Shown here one piece after another: positions 11,368 through 24,174 of a DNA stretch of 64,000 bases. Within the stretch, counting starts at the first letter, position 1. Each line of letters begins with the position of its first letter. A program made the position numbers and the translations under genes. The stretch lies in assembly GCA_963978545.1 (NCBI GenBank), contig OZ021732.1:27248123-27312122 (forward strand), written 5' to 3'. The notes beneath the pieces were generated by a model. That model had not been told where the DNA came from. It worked only from the letters and a program-made list of their open reading frames with translations, and searched no databases. The stretch is from Linyphia triangularis. Lineage: Eukaryota; Arthropoda; Arachnida; Araneae; Linyphiidae.

Positions 11368-13741
11368 ATGATGGACAACAATTACCCAATGTGTTTTCAG
11401 TGTGTTCAGGGTATTCAGTTCCATCGCTTAGGATTTTCTGACATCTGAAGAAACCAACTTACCTTAACTTTTTTAGTAGTAATACTATCAAGGTCATGGG
11501 AAGGACTTATATTGAAGTCAACTTTGCTGGCTGAATGGGGAAAGTTGTAAAAGAAGCTTTAGGCTCAAAAGAAAACAATCTAATAAATTTAAGAAAATCT
11601 CCCTTATGTTTGTGGTCCTTGAAGCTCATTTGTGAAAATTTTGACTATTTTACAGACTGAAAAAAGAATTAGACATAATTTTGTCGTGATATACTACGAA
11701 AATTTATGAGAATTTCATTATCATATAAAGTATATATACTGCTTGTTTTATGCGGCTCTTAGCAGAAGAACTTTGTCTAAGAATTTGTATATTTCAAAGA
11801 AAAGAAAAATAGGCTACACGGTACCTTATGTCATTGCTGGTTTCAAATTACAACGTAGTGTTTGTGTGTGCTAGTGAAATAATGTCGATGTGTAAAATAA
11901 TCGCTTTAGGTATTAGTCAATTATTTTTCACAGATAGTGTTATCGGTATTTCAGTGACAAAGTTACAGATGTACGCCATTAATGATAAGAAGCGCCAATC
12001 AAAAGTTTAGGAACAGTTAGGAGAACGTCATTGAATCCATATCGAGTAACTGAATGCATATGCAACATTCCTGCTCATGTAAAATGTTACGAACAAAAAT
12101 GACTTACAGCAGAGGAAATCGACACTTTTATGTGGAAATTGTGTATCGGAGCTAAGTCCGAGCTTAACTTATTGTTGTATGGCAGATTGCGTCTTAAAAG
12201 TTTCTTTTTCTATTGAATCATAACGTTGTAACTACCTAAAAAAAAGTTTTAATGCATTTAGCGAGAGTTTTGACAGAGCGCTATATATGGAGAGTCAAAA
12301 TGAGAGAAGAATTCAGTTTGTCAATTTCTGGACTGTTTAGTGAGCAATGATTAACCTCCTACGATTATATCTTTCCATTCAATCTGTTAGCTCAGATAAG
12401 AGATTTCGTGCATTATTATTATACCTTCATGTTCAATGCCACTTTATCTATCCCTGATTTAATTTTTTTGTTTTTTGGATATTGTAGCTAAGGTTAACTA
12501 TTATTAGAACGAAAGATAACTGTTTTATATTATGAGGAACCGATTTTTCTGCGATTTGCCTAACCGATTTTTGAATTGCTTGCTTGAATTATGTACAGTT
12601 TTCTTTTTAAATTTCTAACCTTATTAGGATTTGTAATTTTTGATTTAGAACGTAAAGACTATTTACCTTAAAAAAAAAAATGAATTGCATTCTATTTTAT
12701 CTTTATTTTTGAATATTAAGTGGTTTTGAGTTCTAACATAGAATGGATGAATAATTATTGCAGATTTTTATAATATTTTAATGTTTTCTAATGCTTCTCC
12801 ATTACTCTAACTTGCAGGTTGCATTTACTCAAGGGGAAAAAAATATTCCATACTTTTCGTTTATAAACTCTGTATATTTTATATGGATACTTCCAGCAAT
12901 CGAATTTTTTTTTTTTAAAGCCTTTTTCTAACGATTTCAGTTTTATAGCATTTTTTAAAAGCTTCTCCATAGTTGGCATGATTACTTTTCGAGCGCAAAT
13001 GGTGACCATGTATTTGTACTGTCTTGAGTATTTTGATCTGTACGGCATCTAGCTGGAGGCGTAAAGTTTATTTGGAGATCTTGGCTAAAATGACCGGCAT
13101 TGCCCGGGTTCTAACTGTGACCCGGCGTTGACCGGTACAACGCGGTACAAAGAAATTGTGTTCCCGACAGTCTGGATTAGTCAAGATATCTGTAGAAAAA
13201 GATCTGTTCAAATTGGTTCCGTATTTATCAAAATTATGAATTTTTTTAAATGAATGGATAACAACCAAGTTCTTTTATGTGTATAGAAATGACAGTAGTT
13301 TCTAAGAAATTCCTATCAACAGCCTGTCATATTTCATTTCTTATTGTGTTCAATGGCTGTTACTGTCCAACAGCCAAGTAGGATCAATCACAAAATTCAG
13401 AATGACTGAAAACTTCCCCTGCTACTCTAGCAACCCTCGTCGCTGTTAAAAGAAAGATCATCCAGGCAAACATTGGAGTTGAAACAAAAGTTGAACAAAG
13501 TCTCCGTGTGATAAGGCCTTAAATAGTCCACCCACCATTGTTTTGTTTGATATTTTATGTTTGGTCGAGCAGTTTTGTTTAATAATATGAGTAATGTTAA
13601 AAAGGAATCTTATGTAATTGCAAAATCAGTTGAGTTTCCCTATTCACTATTTATTTAAATACAATCGTCGTCATTTTAAGTTCAGTGTTAATTCAATTAT
13701 TAACTCTATCTCAGCGTTTTGCAAGATAAACGTGATATGAG

Positions 13742-13772
<31 letters not shown>

Positions 13773-14010
13773 CTGTAATTGTAGCTTTAAGGTATACTAT
13801 GCATCATTATTTAGTACGAATAAGCGTATACAGATATTTATTTTGTATACAGTTTCTATTCGTAATTTGACCTATCCTTGAATATTGATACTTGGAGAAC
13901 TACTTCCTATATTATGTCAATTACTTTTCAATAATCACAATTTGAGTTATTACATTGAATGTTTTCTTATTACAATATACATGCGGTAATTATCAAAGAC
14001 TTCAATCTTG
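11368..14010. other. Intergenic, no gene recognised
   Basis: A ~110-bp stretch at 12180-12290 resembles 30050-30160 (cttaaaagtt..., then gcatttagcgagagttttgacagagcg). A 27-T run lies at 13742-13768. The rest shows nothing I can identify. Confidence 0.4.
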
Positions 14011-14309
14011 ATGAACATTAGGGTGGTCCAAAAAAGGTCTATTTTATTTTTTTGGAGATTTTTAATGGTGCTACCCACTTTTTTAGTTCCTTTTATATAA
14101 AAAATAAATATTGTAAAGTTTGAGTCCATAATTTTAATAATTAGGGGTAGATCAACACCCCTAAAGTTTTGTATTTGGGTATTTTGTACTGCAGAAAGTT
14201 ATAAAATTCAAGAAAAGATTACATTTTATTTTGTAGAAATCTCTAGCATTTTTCAAGATAAAAATGATTATAAAACAATATAATAATAATACATCAATGA
14301 TATTTAAAT

Positions 14310-14736
14310 AGCAGCAGATTTGCCAGTGGCTGCTAAAGCCTGTTTTTTGCAGTCAGGATAAGTTTAGCGATGTTTTCCACCAGTTAGTTGTGATTCACCA
14401 GTTGGTTATCATAAGAATCATTATTGCGTGTTATTTTCCCATTAAACTCTTTAATGAGGGCACTACACCTCTTTCAGCCTGATCAATGACTTCAGTTGTT
14501 TGTATAATTTTTAATGCTTTACAATAACCCTCCTGAGTCTCCCAGATTTCTAGATCTACTTGAAGAAATGTGTCTGGTAGGCTAATTCTTTTAAATAACA
14601 AAGCTGTTTGTTTTGTCACTAAGTCCTCAAATTTCATGTCCATAGATGTTTTGAGTTTAATATCAAGACGCTTTGCACGATTGTTTTTCTTCCATTTACT
14701 TCTTTCATGGCCTTTATCATAATTCTTTTCCGGCAT
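14310..14736 (-). pseudogene. Broken transposase-like ORF in the hAT-like element
   Basis: A minus-strand frame of 101 codons (14431-14736) contains ...SLPDTFLQVDLEIWE... and ...EVIDQAERGV. After AERGV the reading shifts into another frame giving SALIKEFNGKITRNND, then reaches stops. The string AERGV followed by a basic/acidic stretch is reminiscent of uncharacterised proteins of transposon origin that I recall from invertebrates; the comparison is from memory. At least one frameshift and stop codons make it nonfunctional. Confidence 0.45.
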
Positions 14737-15250
14737 TGAGACACTTGATTGTTGTTACCGAAAGGAGATTGGGTTGTGATGGGCATGATTTTACTCATGT
14801 AGACATTCCATTTGTCGAGGAAAATGAAAACCGATCTAATATGTTTGAGCAGCTCAAAACTGAATTTCAAGAACAGAGTGCTAAATTAACAGGACAGTAA
14901 ACTGTTACAAGACTTAACTGGAAAAGAAAAAGTCCCTGTTATCAGGCCTGGAAAGAGTCCATCAATTACTTTCAGTGGCGAAATTGCCATTAGCAACCAG
15001 AGAAAGTCAAGCTAACTGTAATTAATTCAGTGTCGCTATAATTGGAGCTTAGCCTTCAATGACAAAGTAAGTGCTTTGATACAAAAAGTGTTAATACTGG
15101 CCAAAGAAATGGTTCGTGTCTCTGACTTGAACAAAACATGAACAGGAAGCTACTTCACGTAACTTGTCGACACTATATTATGGAGTTTGTTATTGATACA
15201 GATTTGAATAAGTGCATTAATAAGTTCCGAACCAAAGGTAGCTCTCTTAA

Positions 15251-15809
15251 GGGGGTCCGGCACCTCCATAGGAGCCCATGTTAAATTCGACAACTTTGGG
15301 GGCATCTAATTTAATAACCGATTCTTCAATCATTATGAAACTTTCGCAATATAATATTTGGATACTTTTGAATACTTTAACACGAGATTTTTGTTATTTT
15401 TTAAAAATTAAAATAATTATGATTTTCTAAAAATATGTTTAAGAAAAATTATAAAATTTTAGACTGATTATTTTTTTTAAAAAAAAGTATGCTATTTATC
15501 AATAATTCCTCGTGTTAAAGTACTTAAATACATTAGAGAAACATGTCAAAAAAATTTCAAGCATTTATGTCATATAGATTTTAAGCTATGTGCCCCCAAA
15601 CATGAAAAAATGGCATTTTTAGAAATTCGGCTTTGAAGTTAAGAAACATGCATTAAATACCTACATTTTGTTTACTTCAAAAAATTATTAAAAATACTTT
15701 GAAATAAGATATAATTACAAATGTGGCATCATTTTAAAGACATACATTTATATTTTAATAAACAGTAATAAACTCCGGCACATGAAAATTTTTCATGTGC
15801 CGGACCCCC
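15251..15809. mobile_element. TTAA-type MITE, copy 1 (intact ends)
   Basis: Flanked by TTAA on both sides (15247-15250 and 15810-15813). Ends GGGGGTCCGGCAC and GTGCCGGACCCCC form perfect 13-bp inverted repeats. TTAA duplication is typical of piggyBac and Kolobok families. No coding sequence in 559 bp. It interrupts the hAT-like element and is therefore younger. Confidence 0.88.
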
Positions 15810-16591
15810 TTAAAGATTCCAGGAGCTCATTGATAAAGAAAAATATAAGACAGTAATTGATAGTAAGAAAATTTTGACTCAAGTGGCTCATATAAAGACC
15901 ATTATAATTCGATTTGATGAAAAATTATGGGATGCTGATTTTAATATTTCTAGGTAAAACCTCATTTTGCGGAATCAGTTTTATGTATGCATTATGCTCC
16001 GATAAATATCAAAAATATTGCACTCTTTGCTGAACAAGTATACCAAGGCTTGGATGACAGCTTCTTCACCTAAAAATGCACTATACAATGATTGTAATTT
16101 TATAAAATCTCTATTGAACTTTAAAAATATTTATGAAGAATTTTTCAAAGATACATCATAAAAGCTAGTCAATTGTCTTGAGTGTTTATCAGAGTCTTTT
16201 AACCTTAGCTCTTTTTGAAGCCTTGCGAAAATAAACTTTCGTTCCATCTAAAGCTCTTTTTGCCGATATACTTCTTTTGAGGTATTTACTGAACCAGTTG
16301 AAAAAGTTACAGTTAAAAATATATTTCATAAAATATTAGTTTATACAAAACTTGCATTTCAGTTTCTGTTAATATTGTAACTACAACTACAATCTCATTT
16401 GTTTTGCACCTTCGAAAACAACCTCCCTATGAGACAATAGTGTGAACTTCATCTGCTTTGAGCTACCTCTGAATATCACTGAAATGTTCTCAAATTGGGT
16501 CTGGATAATTTTTTACCACATTGGAACAAAATAAGAGGGTAGGACTCAAAATATTTTGATCTTCGATATTTTTGACCACCCTAATGAACAT

Positions 16592-17982
16592 GTAAACAAT
16601 ATAACAATTTTGATTAAATGTGTGTTGAAAGTTAAAGCCTGACGATTCACATTTTTGAAATAAGTAGCTGTTTATAGGTAGGTTCCTTCTGAACTTAAAA
16701 ATAACATGTCAATTTAAAGCTATTACTATTCACAACATTCTAAAAAAATATTTATCTATTAGCATTAAAAGCATCGAAACTTACGAATCCATTATCTACT
16801 TATTTTGCTTCAATTATAATATTTTATTGCGGATTTGATATTTGTTATAGTGTATAAAAATATTATTGTATGTAATCCGATCATCGGGTTACTCATTTTT
16901 TTTGCGATTTGAAACTTAACTGTCAAATTATATTGCTTTATCACATGCGACATGATTGTAAATGATAATGTGTTCCAATACTTCTCTAATGCATCAGGGG
17001 CGTTTATCTTTTATCCTATCAATTTATAATACGTATTTCTCAAAGGCATAAAATCTCATTTTACTTGTATATGTCACTATTTTTGTAATCGTAAAGTGTA
17101 GACGTTAGTGAATATTTTATTACTTAGCAATCTTCTATTATATCGCGTGATTAATAGCTTTGTCATTTGACATAAAATTGCTTTTATATGTTGAGATTGA
17201 CGACTCTAATCTATTTTAAACAATTTTGAACGATGTAAATTTGTATATTTTAAAGAGCTGCACGCCTGGCTATTATCCGAATAAAGATTTTTAGAGATGT
17301 TTTAAGACAAAATATCGTTTGCTAGAAAGTTTAGTTTACTACTCTTTTCGACATTGACAAAAGGGACGATATTTGTTCGGATAAATAGAATTTTTAGAAT
17401 TTCTAACTTTAAATGTAGTTGTAATTTGATGGAAATTAGTGTAAATAGTTGTACAAAATTGCTTTACAAAGTTTATTAAAGTTGCTTCTCTTTTTCTTAA
17501 AGGAAGTTACAGCAGTTCTTCGTTCTTGCTGCCCTGTTTTTTTTAAAAAAAAAAAAAAAATCAGTTTGGGAGACTCAGCGAATTTTCTTGTATTACCTTG
17601 CCTGCTATTCTCTAATCTTAACAAAATTTGAAGGGATAATAGCTGGATTTTTTTCAATAATTTTTATTGTGTCGAATTTTCAACATAACTGTTTATTATT
17701 ATTATATCAAGTTTTTATTTTTTGCTAAATATTTTACGTTTAAATTTTGTAAAGGATCTTTTATTACTATTAATACACATGATAAAATATTTCACGTGCT
17801 TTAAAAATATACTTCTACAGATATAGTAGCCCAAAAAATAAAGCGTTAGATCTGTAAGAGCAAGGGTCGTACCTACCATCTCCCGTAAGTCCGAAAGAGT
17901 TAATGTTTCAGTTTTTTCTCTACTGATTTGTTTCTCAGGGATGCGTTTTGTAATCCGAGCACGCATCGGATTTCTTCGCCAA

Positions 17983-18030
<48 letters not shown>

Positions 18031-19367
18031 CAAGGCAATCAAGCACCATCTGAATAATTGAATCCTCGTTAACTGGTTCTTATTTCGCCGTGGCTGGTAA
18101 CAATCTTCATGATCATGCAATTCAGAGAATTATACAAAGGGCAGAACAGTCTGGAGAAAGCTTCTCTTTATACTGAACTTATTTTTATGTTTCTGGAACT
18201 CTAGTAAATGATTTCTTTTGTATGTTCTACTGAAAATGGATAATTCTGTTCTCGTTCTCCAGAAGCAAATTGCCCCATCTCTTTTATTTATTTTACACGA
18301 GAACTAATTGCGACAATGAGTCGATCTGCAAAATTTAAACTCAATTGGATGAGGGCAAGTGCGTTAATAAGCCCTCCAAAGATTTTATCCTCCACAAACG
18401 AATAAAAACAAAGTTAATTTAAAGAATTTTAAAAGAATCATAGTGGAACGATGGGTACAACTTATTCTGGTAATGGTAAGAAATGTGATTTGCAGATTGA
18501 ATTGAATTTTCCTAACTCTTGTCTGATTCTTATTTGCAAACGAACATGGGACTCCGGATAAATTTTAGTGGGAGTACCAGAACCAAACTCGTTACGTCAC
18601 TAGTTTTTATATAACAGCATATATTTCCCTGTAAACGCTGTTTTTTCTTCTTTTTTTTTCTTCTCTCTTTTTCAATATTTTGTGCAAAGTAAATGAAGCT
18701 CTGTATGTGCATTTTAAGATACAAAGAATCATAAAGCATTACGATGCGTTCATCAATGAAAAGTTTACTACGAGCCTCTAGTCTAAAGACGCGTAACATC
18801 GTGTAGTCTAAAGATACACATGTTTTTAACCACTTAAGTTTTACGATTAAATCGAGACAGCCGTGATCATAAATCTTGGGAACAAGGTTACAGGTATTCA
18901 TTTTCTTGAGGGACGAATTTTAATGAAGGTGCTATTTTCTACCTTAAATAAGCAACACGTACTAAATTGCAGTCCTATATTCCAACGTTGAATCCTGCAT
19001 GGCAATCAAATCTTTAACATGTGCTGAAAATTTATTTACAACCTAAACAATACAGTTGAGAATCACCGACTTCATAGTAAATCAGTCTAAAAACTAAATA
19101 AACATAGGGCGTTTTCTGTTAATAGCCCATTAAAAACATGTCGGACAGCTTAAATATTACAATTATTTTCCAGACAGTCATTAAATACACACGGCCTAAA
19201 TAACGCAGCAGTTTGGGGAAAATATCTCCATTTTCGAAATTAGTGTTTTATTTACTAATGTGGAGGAAATGGATGTTGATTGGAATTGTGTTAGAAATGC
19301 TTTTACTTAATTGAATTTTTTTTAATATCCATTGCTGGAATCTCATGTATATCATCATTGTATCTAT
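16592..19367. other. Intergenic, no gene recognised
   Basis: AT-rich sequence. A 41-T run occupies 17986-18026. The 123-codon minus-strand frame at 18530-18901 is low in coding character (lysine run from an A/T tract) and is not called. Confidence 0.4.
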
Positions 19368-19373
19368 ACATCA

Positions 19374-20826
19374 CAGGTGTCGCAGACGTCCTATATGTCC
19401 TATAAATCCTATATATTTTTTTAAAAATTGGCAAAAACGTCCTATATTGTCCTATATATCCTATATTTCTTTGTTGATTCGACCTATATTTTCTTTGAAT
19501 TCGTAATAACGGGGCCGTTCGTTGCCATTTTTTATATTTTGGATTCTTTGGCGGGATCGTAGGTGAAGACCTGACAAAAGCAAACTTTGTAACGGCGCGG
19601 CGGCGTCTTATCTCTTGTGCCGTCAAGTGCTGCATAACCTACAACTCAACTCTACTGACCAGCGAAAGTTGTAAAATGTAAAGATGTGAACATTTCCATA
19701 GTACGCGGTCTTGAATTTCTGATCTATTTTCTCTTCCAACGTAGTAAATTAATTGGTCATAATACCGAGAGAGATGCAGCAACAAAACTCTGCCACGGGA
19801 AAAACGGATAAAAACAACTTGTGATTAGCTTGCATGACTATATTAAAGAACATTTCGAGTGCTCAGTCAATAATTGAAGGAGGAAGCAAAAGAGTTAAGA
19901 TTTACTGTACGGTATCGGATGGCGATTTTTTTCATTCCGAATCCGGTACGGATTCTTTGCCATGAATGGTTTACATCAAACCTCGCCAAATTAAGGCAAC
20001 CATAGGCAGTTCTCTTACTCTTAAATAAATGGTGAGGCTGCCATTTTATGGTGAAAATCACCTTGGCGCAGAATCCGAACTGGATTCGGAATTTTAGTCA
20101 CGATTTTTTCATAAAAATCGTCATAATAATTGAAAATGACGTCAACGCGTTGTGTTATCAAATCCAAACGGTCTCTAGTGTTTCCGGAAAATCAAGTCCC
20201 GGTCCGCCACAATCGGCGCTAAATCTCCCACTTTTCGCCACCAATCCATTCTCTGAACAGCAAATCTGAACCAACAAAAGACTGCAAACAGAGATAAAAA
20301 GAAAATACTAAAAGAAATAGGAGCAGTTATAGATGCTGGAAGCAAAAGTCTTAAGATTGCAAATAATGTAATTTATAAAATTTGATTTAGGGATGGAATA
20401 TTGAGGCGAAAACGGATGACATATTCAGGATCATGCGATTTCTTTTTTTGGTTAGAATGCGTTATACGCTCCCCCCCCCCCCTTTTTGTGATTTTGCGCT
20501 AAGTATGGTAACCCGGCTCCTATATGGTTCCATTACAACTTGGCATCCATTTTGGCAAACCTGTAGTTCAATTCAGTAGTAGTGTCAATGCAACTTGGCA
20601 GCATTTTGCAAAGTCGACAAAGTTGGGGGGCGTATAACGCATTTAAACCCTTTTTTTAATCGTGTGTTTTCTATTTTCTTAAATTCAATATAACAAGTGT
20701 ATAAATGTTTAACGAGTTAATTTTCAAGTTCAGTAGCAACTGTGTGCAGTTATTTGATGTTCTATTTTGTCCTATATTTTTTTTAAAAAAATCCTATATA
20801 TTCTTATTTTGTCACTTTGACCCCTG
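19374..20826. mobile_element. CAGGGGTC-ended element, copy 1, 6-bp duplication
   Basis: Left end CAGGTGTCGCAGACGTCC and right end ...GTCACTTTGACCCCTG, flanked by ACATCA (19368-19373 and 20827-20832). Just inside the left end, tcctata repeats many times; the right end carries the same motif. It aligns over its whole length with 50429-51687 except for a ~190-bp extra insertion at 20456-20644. The ends are hAT-like but the duplication is 6 bp rather than 8. No transposase is encoded. Confidence 0.88.
20456..20644. mobile_element. Nested MITE with GCGTTATACGC ends
   Basis: Absent from the sister copy at 50429-51687, which defines it as an insertion. Inverted ends: AATGCGTTATACGC followed by a C run (20471-20482) and, at the right, GGGGGG followed by GCGTATAACGCATT-type sequence. 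No coding sequence. Confidence 0.8.
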
Positions 20827-20832
20827 ACATCA

Positions 20833-23800
20833 CGAATTAATTTTCTTCAGCTTCTCATTGAATAAATAATGATATCAAACCTAGATAAGTTTTCAAGGTG
20901 TGTTATTGAAGGACGAGTACACATGTGTATTATTTCTGTACTTCAAAACCGAACGAGCCTAGTAATCCACAATGAGGAATTTTCACGATGTTTGGTTTTA
21001 TTTTTAAATAAAAGTAGAGAAAAAATCGTGAAAGACAATACCATTCTTTCAAAAATTTGAGCTCGAATAGATGGTTAAAAAAATATTTAGTTTTTCACTT
21101 TGCGATTTTGACGGGGAAAAGCTACTTTTGCGTGTGACGTCAATGCGCAAATAATGAACCAGTCTAAAACCTGTTTTAGACGAGGAGGGAGGGAGGTTCC
21201 TCCTCGGATTTTTGACGGTATCTATACGTAACTACGTCACTTTTTGCTTTTTTAAACTACGTTTTTTATGCGTTTTGGTCACGTGACTTATGTTTTGATT
21301 TCACCTAATTTCAAACTCGATTTTTTATTAATTGAAAGCATTAAGATAAAAAATAATTGCACTGCTCAAATATATTCGTTGAGTAACACTAGAAAATACA
21401 TAAAATATTCATTTTCCTCACTTGTGCAAGTTCCTCATTGAACAACTTTATATGAACATTGAAACAACTAAACTTTACTCGGATTCTCTAGATAATACTC
21501 TGTTATAATTCTCCCTAAAGGCTTTAGAATGTCTTTTTAGTAATTTACGATAATATGATTCGATCGAAAACGAACTTTCAAGACGTTATCTGCATACTAG
21601 AAAAATCGCCAAATATCACAGAGGAATCGCACTGAAGTTTAACCATTTTAGGACGGGGGTGATTTGACAGCATAATAATTTATCGGTAATTAGTTTTTAA
21701 AATAAACTATCAAAGTGACAGGAACGGACACTGTACTTGCCTTGCTTCTCAATATAATATTCAAATTATGTTTGAAGATTAAAAAAATTTACTGGAAAAT
21801 TAGAATTTTGGAATTTCGAAGCATTTTGGTATTTGATGAGAATTTAATTATTACCATTTTACTGCAGTTGATGCGAAAACTATTGGGATGTTATAATCTG
21901 ATATTTTAATAATGGAAACCAAGGACGGTCCATTAAACCTGGCAAGACGCTGTTGTTGACGTCATTTTCTAGAAGTAGTCGCGATCGTCAAGTGAAAAAG
22001 CATCCAGAGGAGATTGCTGATAAACAAACTATTGTTTGCGGTTGCTAAGCTACTTATTCCGGGATATTAGTGAGTCTGTTTACAGAAGTGGGTCTTTTAA
22101 ACCCGAATAGTTGAATGTATCGTATACCAGTAGTTCAATGCATGTATTTCAACTTGTAATACATAATGTAAAATACTTCGGGAAGTGTTTGAACCTTATA
22201 CCCCCCCCCCCCCCCTTCTCCTCTAATTGGATATAATTTTGATTTTATTCATTATTCGAGAAACTTCGTGGCAAATCGAGTCCTCATAGAAGTTGTTTTG
22301 CGATTTTCTGGTGCGCCCAAAGTCTCACAGTTGGATCCTACCCCGTATTTGCGCGAGGGAGTGGAGAAAACCTGAAAAACTCATACATGGTGTTCGGCAA
22401 CCGACACGAATCAATCTGTCAGTCACCGCCATGTTTACTTACTTTGAAGAGGAAGACTGCAGAGTGAGACCTGCTCGAGTCCAAGACCTGAAGACGATAC
22501 TGAAATTATAACGTGGAGCAAAATAATGAAGAGCATTTGATACTATTATTATTGTTGCCGAAAAGTAACTTATTAGAATTCTGTAAAGAAATTAGCCTTG
22601 TGAATCAAAATTATTTTCGGTTGGTTAGACATAAGACTTTTGCGATTAAAATGTCACTGAATTTGGCTTTAAACAAATCTTCATGGATTGTCAGTTTAAA
22701 AGTATTTTACAACTAGGTAAGCACCCATTTAAGAGAAATATAAATGATTTGGCAGTGTGATTAATGATCACAAACTATAAGTTTCGCCTTTAGTCTACAA
22801 GTTATTGATAAAAATGTTCTAAATCCAAAAGTCACACGACAAAATAATCAATCAAAATTGAATTCTCTCAAATATAATCTGATGTTGTTTTTTTTTAACA
22901 CTTAGTTGTTAAATTGAGTCGTTAAAGTTTATAATTTGAGTTCTAAATAGAAAATATTGAGCTAATTGAAAATATTGAAAAAGGATCAGGGTCCATTTTG
23001 ACCACAATAAACTTTTGGAAATTTTTGGGCCCCTAAAATATCGAGATTTGTTGGCTTGTATGAAAATCAACCGTTGAAGATATACCTATAGGTTCGGAGA
23101 TTATCCCTGATGTTGGATAATTTAATTTCATTTATTTACTAGCTTTAATATTATCCTGAGTAAACTTGCTTTAGTACAAAGTAATATTTTTCGTTTTTAT
23201 TTATTAAAAACTCCATGCTACCAGTTTTTCTTGAGATTCACTTGAAAGATTGCCATAAACTAACCTGTGGGTTTCTCAAATAACTGGTTGAAATAAGTTT
23301 GACTATTTTTGCATTTATTGATTTTTTTTTTATTCAAAATTCTGAGCACATACGATAAAAATGTCTTATTGGTAGTTTTCTAAACATAATGTCTATTTTT
23401 TTTATCTCAATACTTGTAATTGTAGTAATTTTAAAGAAACTCTGAGCAAATTGAATAACATTTTAAAGGGGGAATCTTTCAAAATTAATTTAACAATTTC
23501 AATAATACTAAAAGTTACAAAATCCCAAATCAACCAAATTCATGGTTTATTGCAAAACAAAGAAACACATGTTACGCGAAAAAAACAAAATTTTCATATA
23601 CCTGTTTCTTTGAAATGTATTGCTAACCCTAGGAAAAATAGCATGCGAGTTAGAATAGAATGAATTGCAGGGTATAACCAAAAACTGTTATGCGTATTCA
23701 AAAGAAATTTTTGTATTTTCTGTTGGAAGGAAATTATTTGTTAATTTTCGCTTTAAATACTACGATGTCAACTTTCTAGTAGATTCGTTTCCCCCTCCCC

Positions 23801-24174
23801 CTTTTTAACTAGTTTTTGGCAATTTTAAACTTTGCATCTGATGTTATTGAGTTTACTACATAAATACAATGCATAATAAATCAACCCTTAGTGTTTTTTT
23901 TTTTTGTTTTGTTTTTTTATGTAAGGCATAGCTCAGGAATAATTAAACTTGCAATTTGTATTTTCTATTTCAAAGAGCATCATAAAATTGTTTTCTCTAA
24001 ATTGGAAATTTTAACTTTTATAACTTGAATTGTTTTTTAAATTGAATTATTGCATATTTAGCGGTACCAATTACAACTTATCAATCCGTAAACTTTTTAA
24101 AATTTGACGTCATGTCGGCTGACTACCGTACTTACGAAAAGTTATCTTTATTAACACTTGGTAACTAAACATTC
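20833..24174. other. Intergenic, no gene recognised
   Basis: Contains a 15-C run at 22201-22215. A GC-richer patch at 22310-22505 (cccgtatttgcgcgagggag...) has an open plus-strand frame but no recognised protein, and may be element-derived. Otherwise AT-rich with nothing identifiable. Confidence 0.4.

Larger units (their letters stand above)
14019..16583. mobile_element. hAT-like element with 8-bp duplication and transposase debris
   Basis: Identical ATGAACAT copies flank the element (14011-14018 and 16584-16591). The ends are TAGGGTGGTCCAAAAA on the left and TTTTTGACCACCCTA on the right. The 8-bp duplication and inverted ends fit the hAT superfamily. Inside are broken transposase-like frames (14310-14736, minus) and an unrelated TTAA-flanked insertion (15251-15809). 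Total length 2565 bp including the insertion. Confidence 0.85.

Noticed and set aside
12788..13268. Two consecutive minus-strand frames (86 and 66 codons)
   Set aside because: Lysine/isoleucine-rich AT-driven peptides with no domain and no splice connection.
18530..18901. 123-codon minus-strand frame
   Set aside because: AT-driven composition, a lysine run from an A/T tract, and no recognisable domain or splice context.
22293..22511. 72-codon plus-strand frame in a GC-richer patch
   Set aside because: No recognisable protein; possibly part of an unclassified repeat, so not called as a gene.
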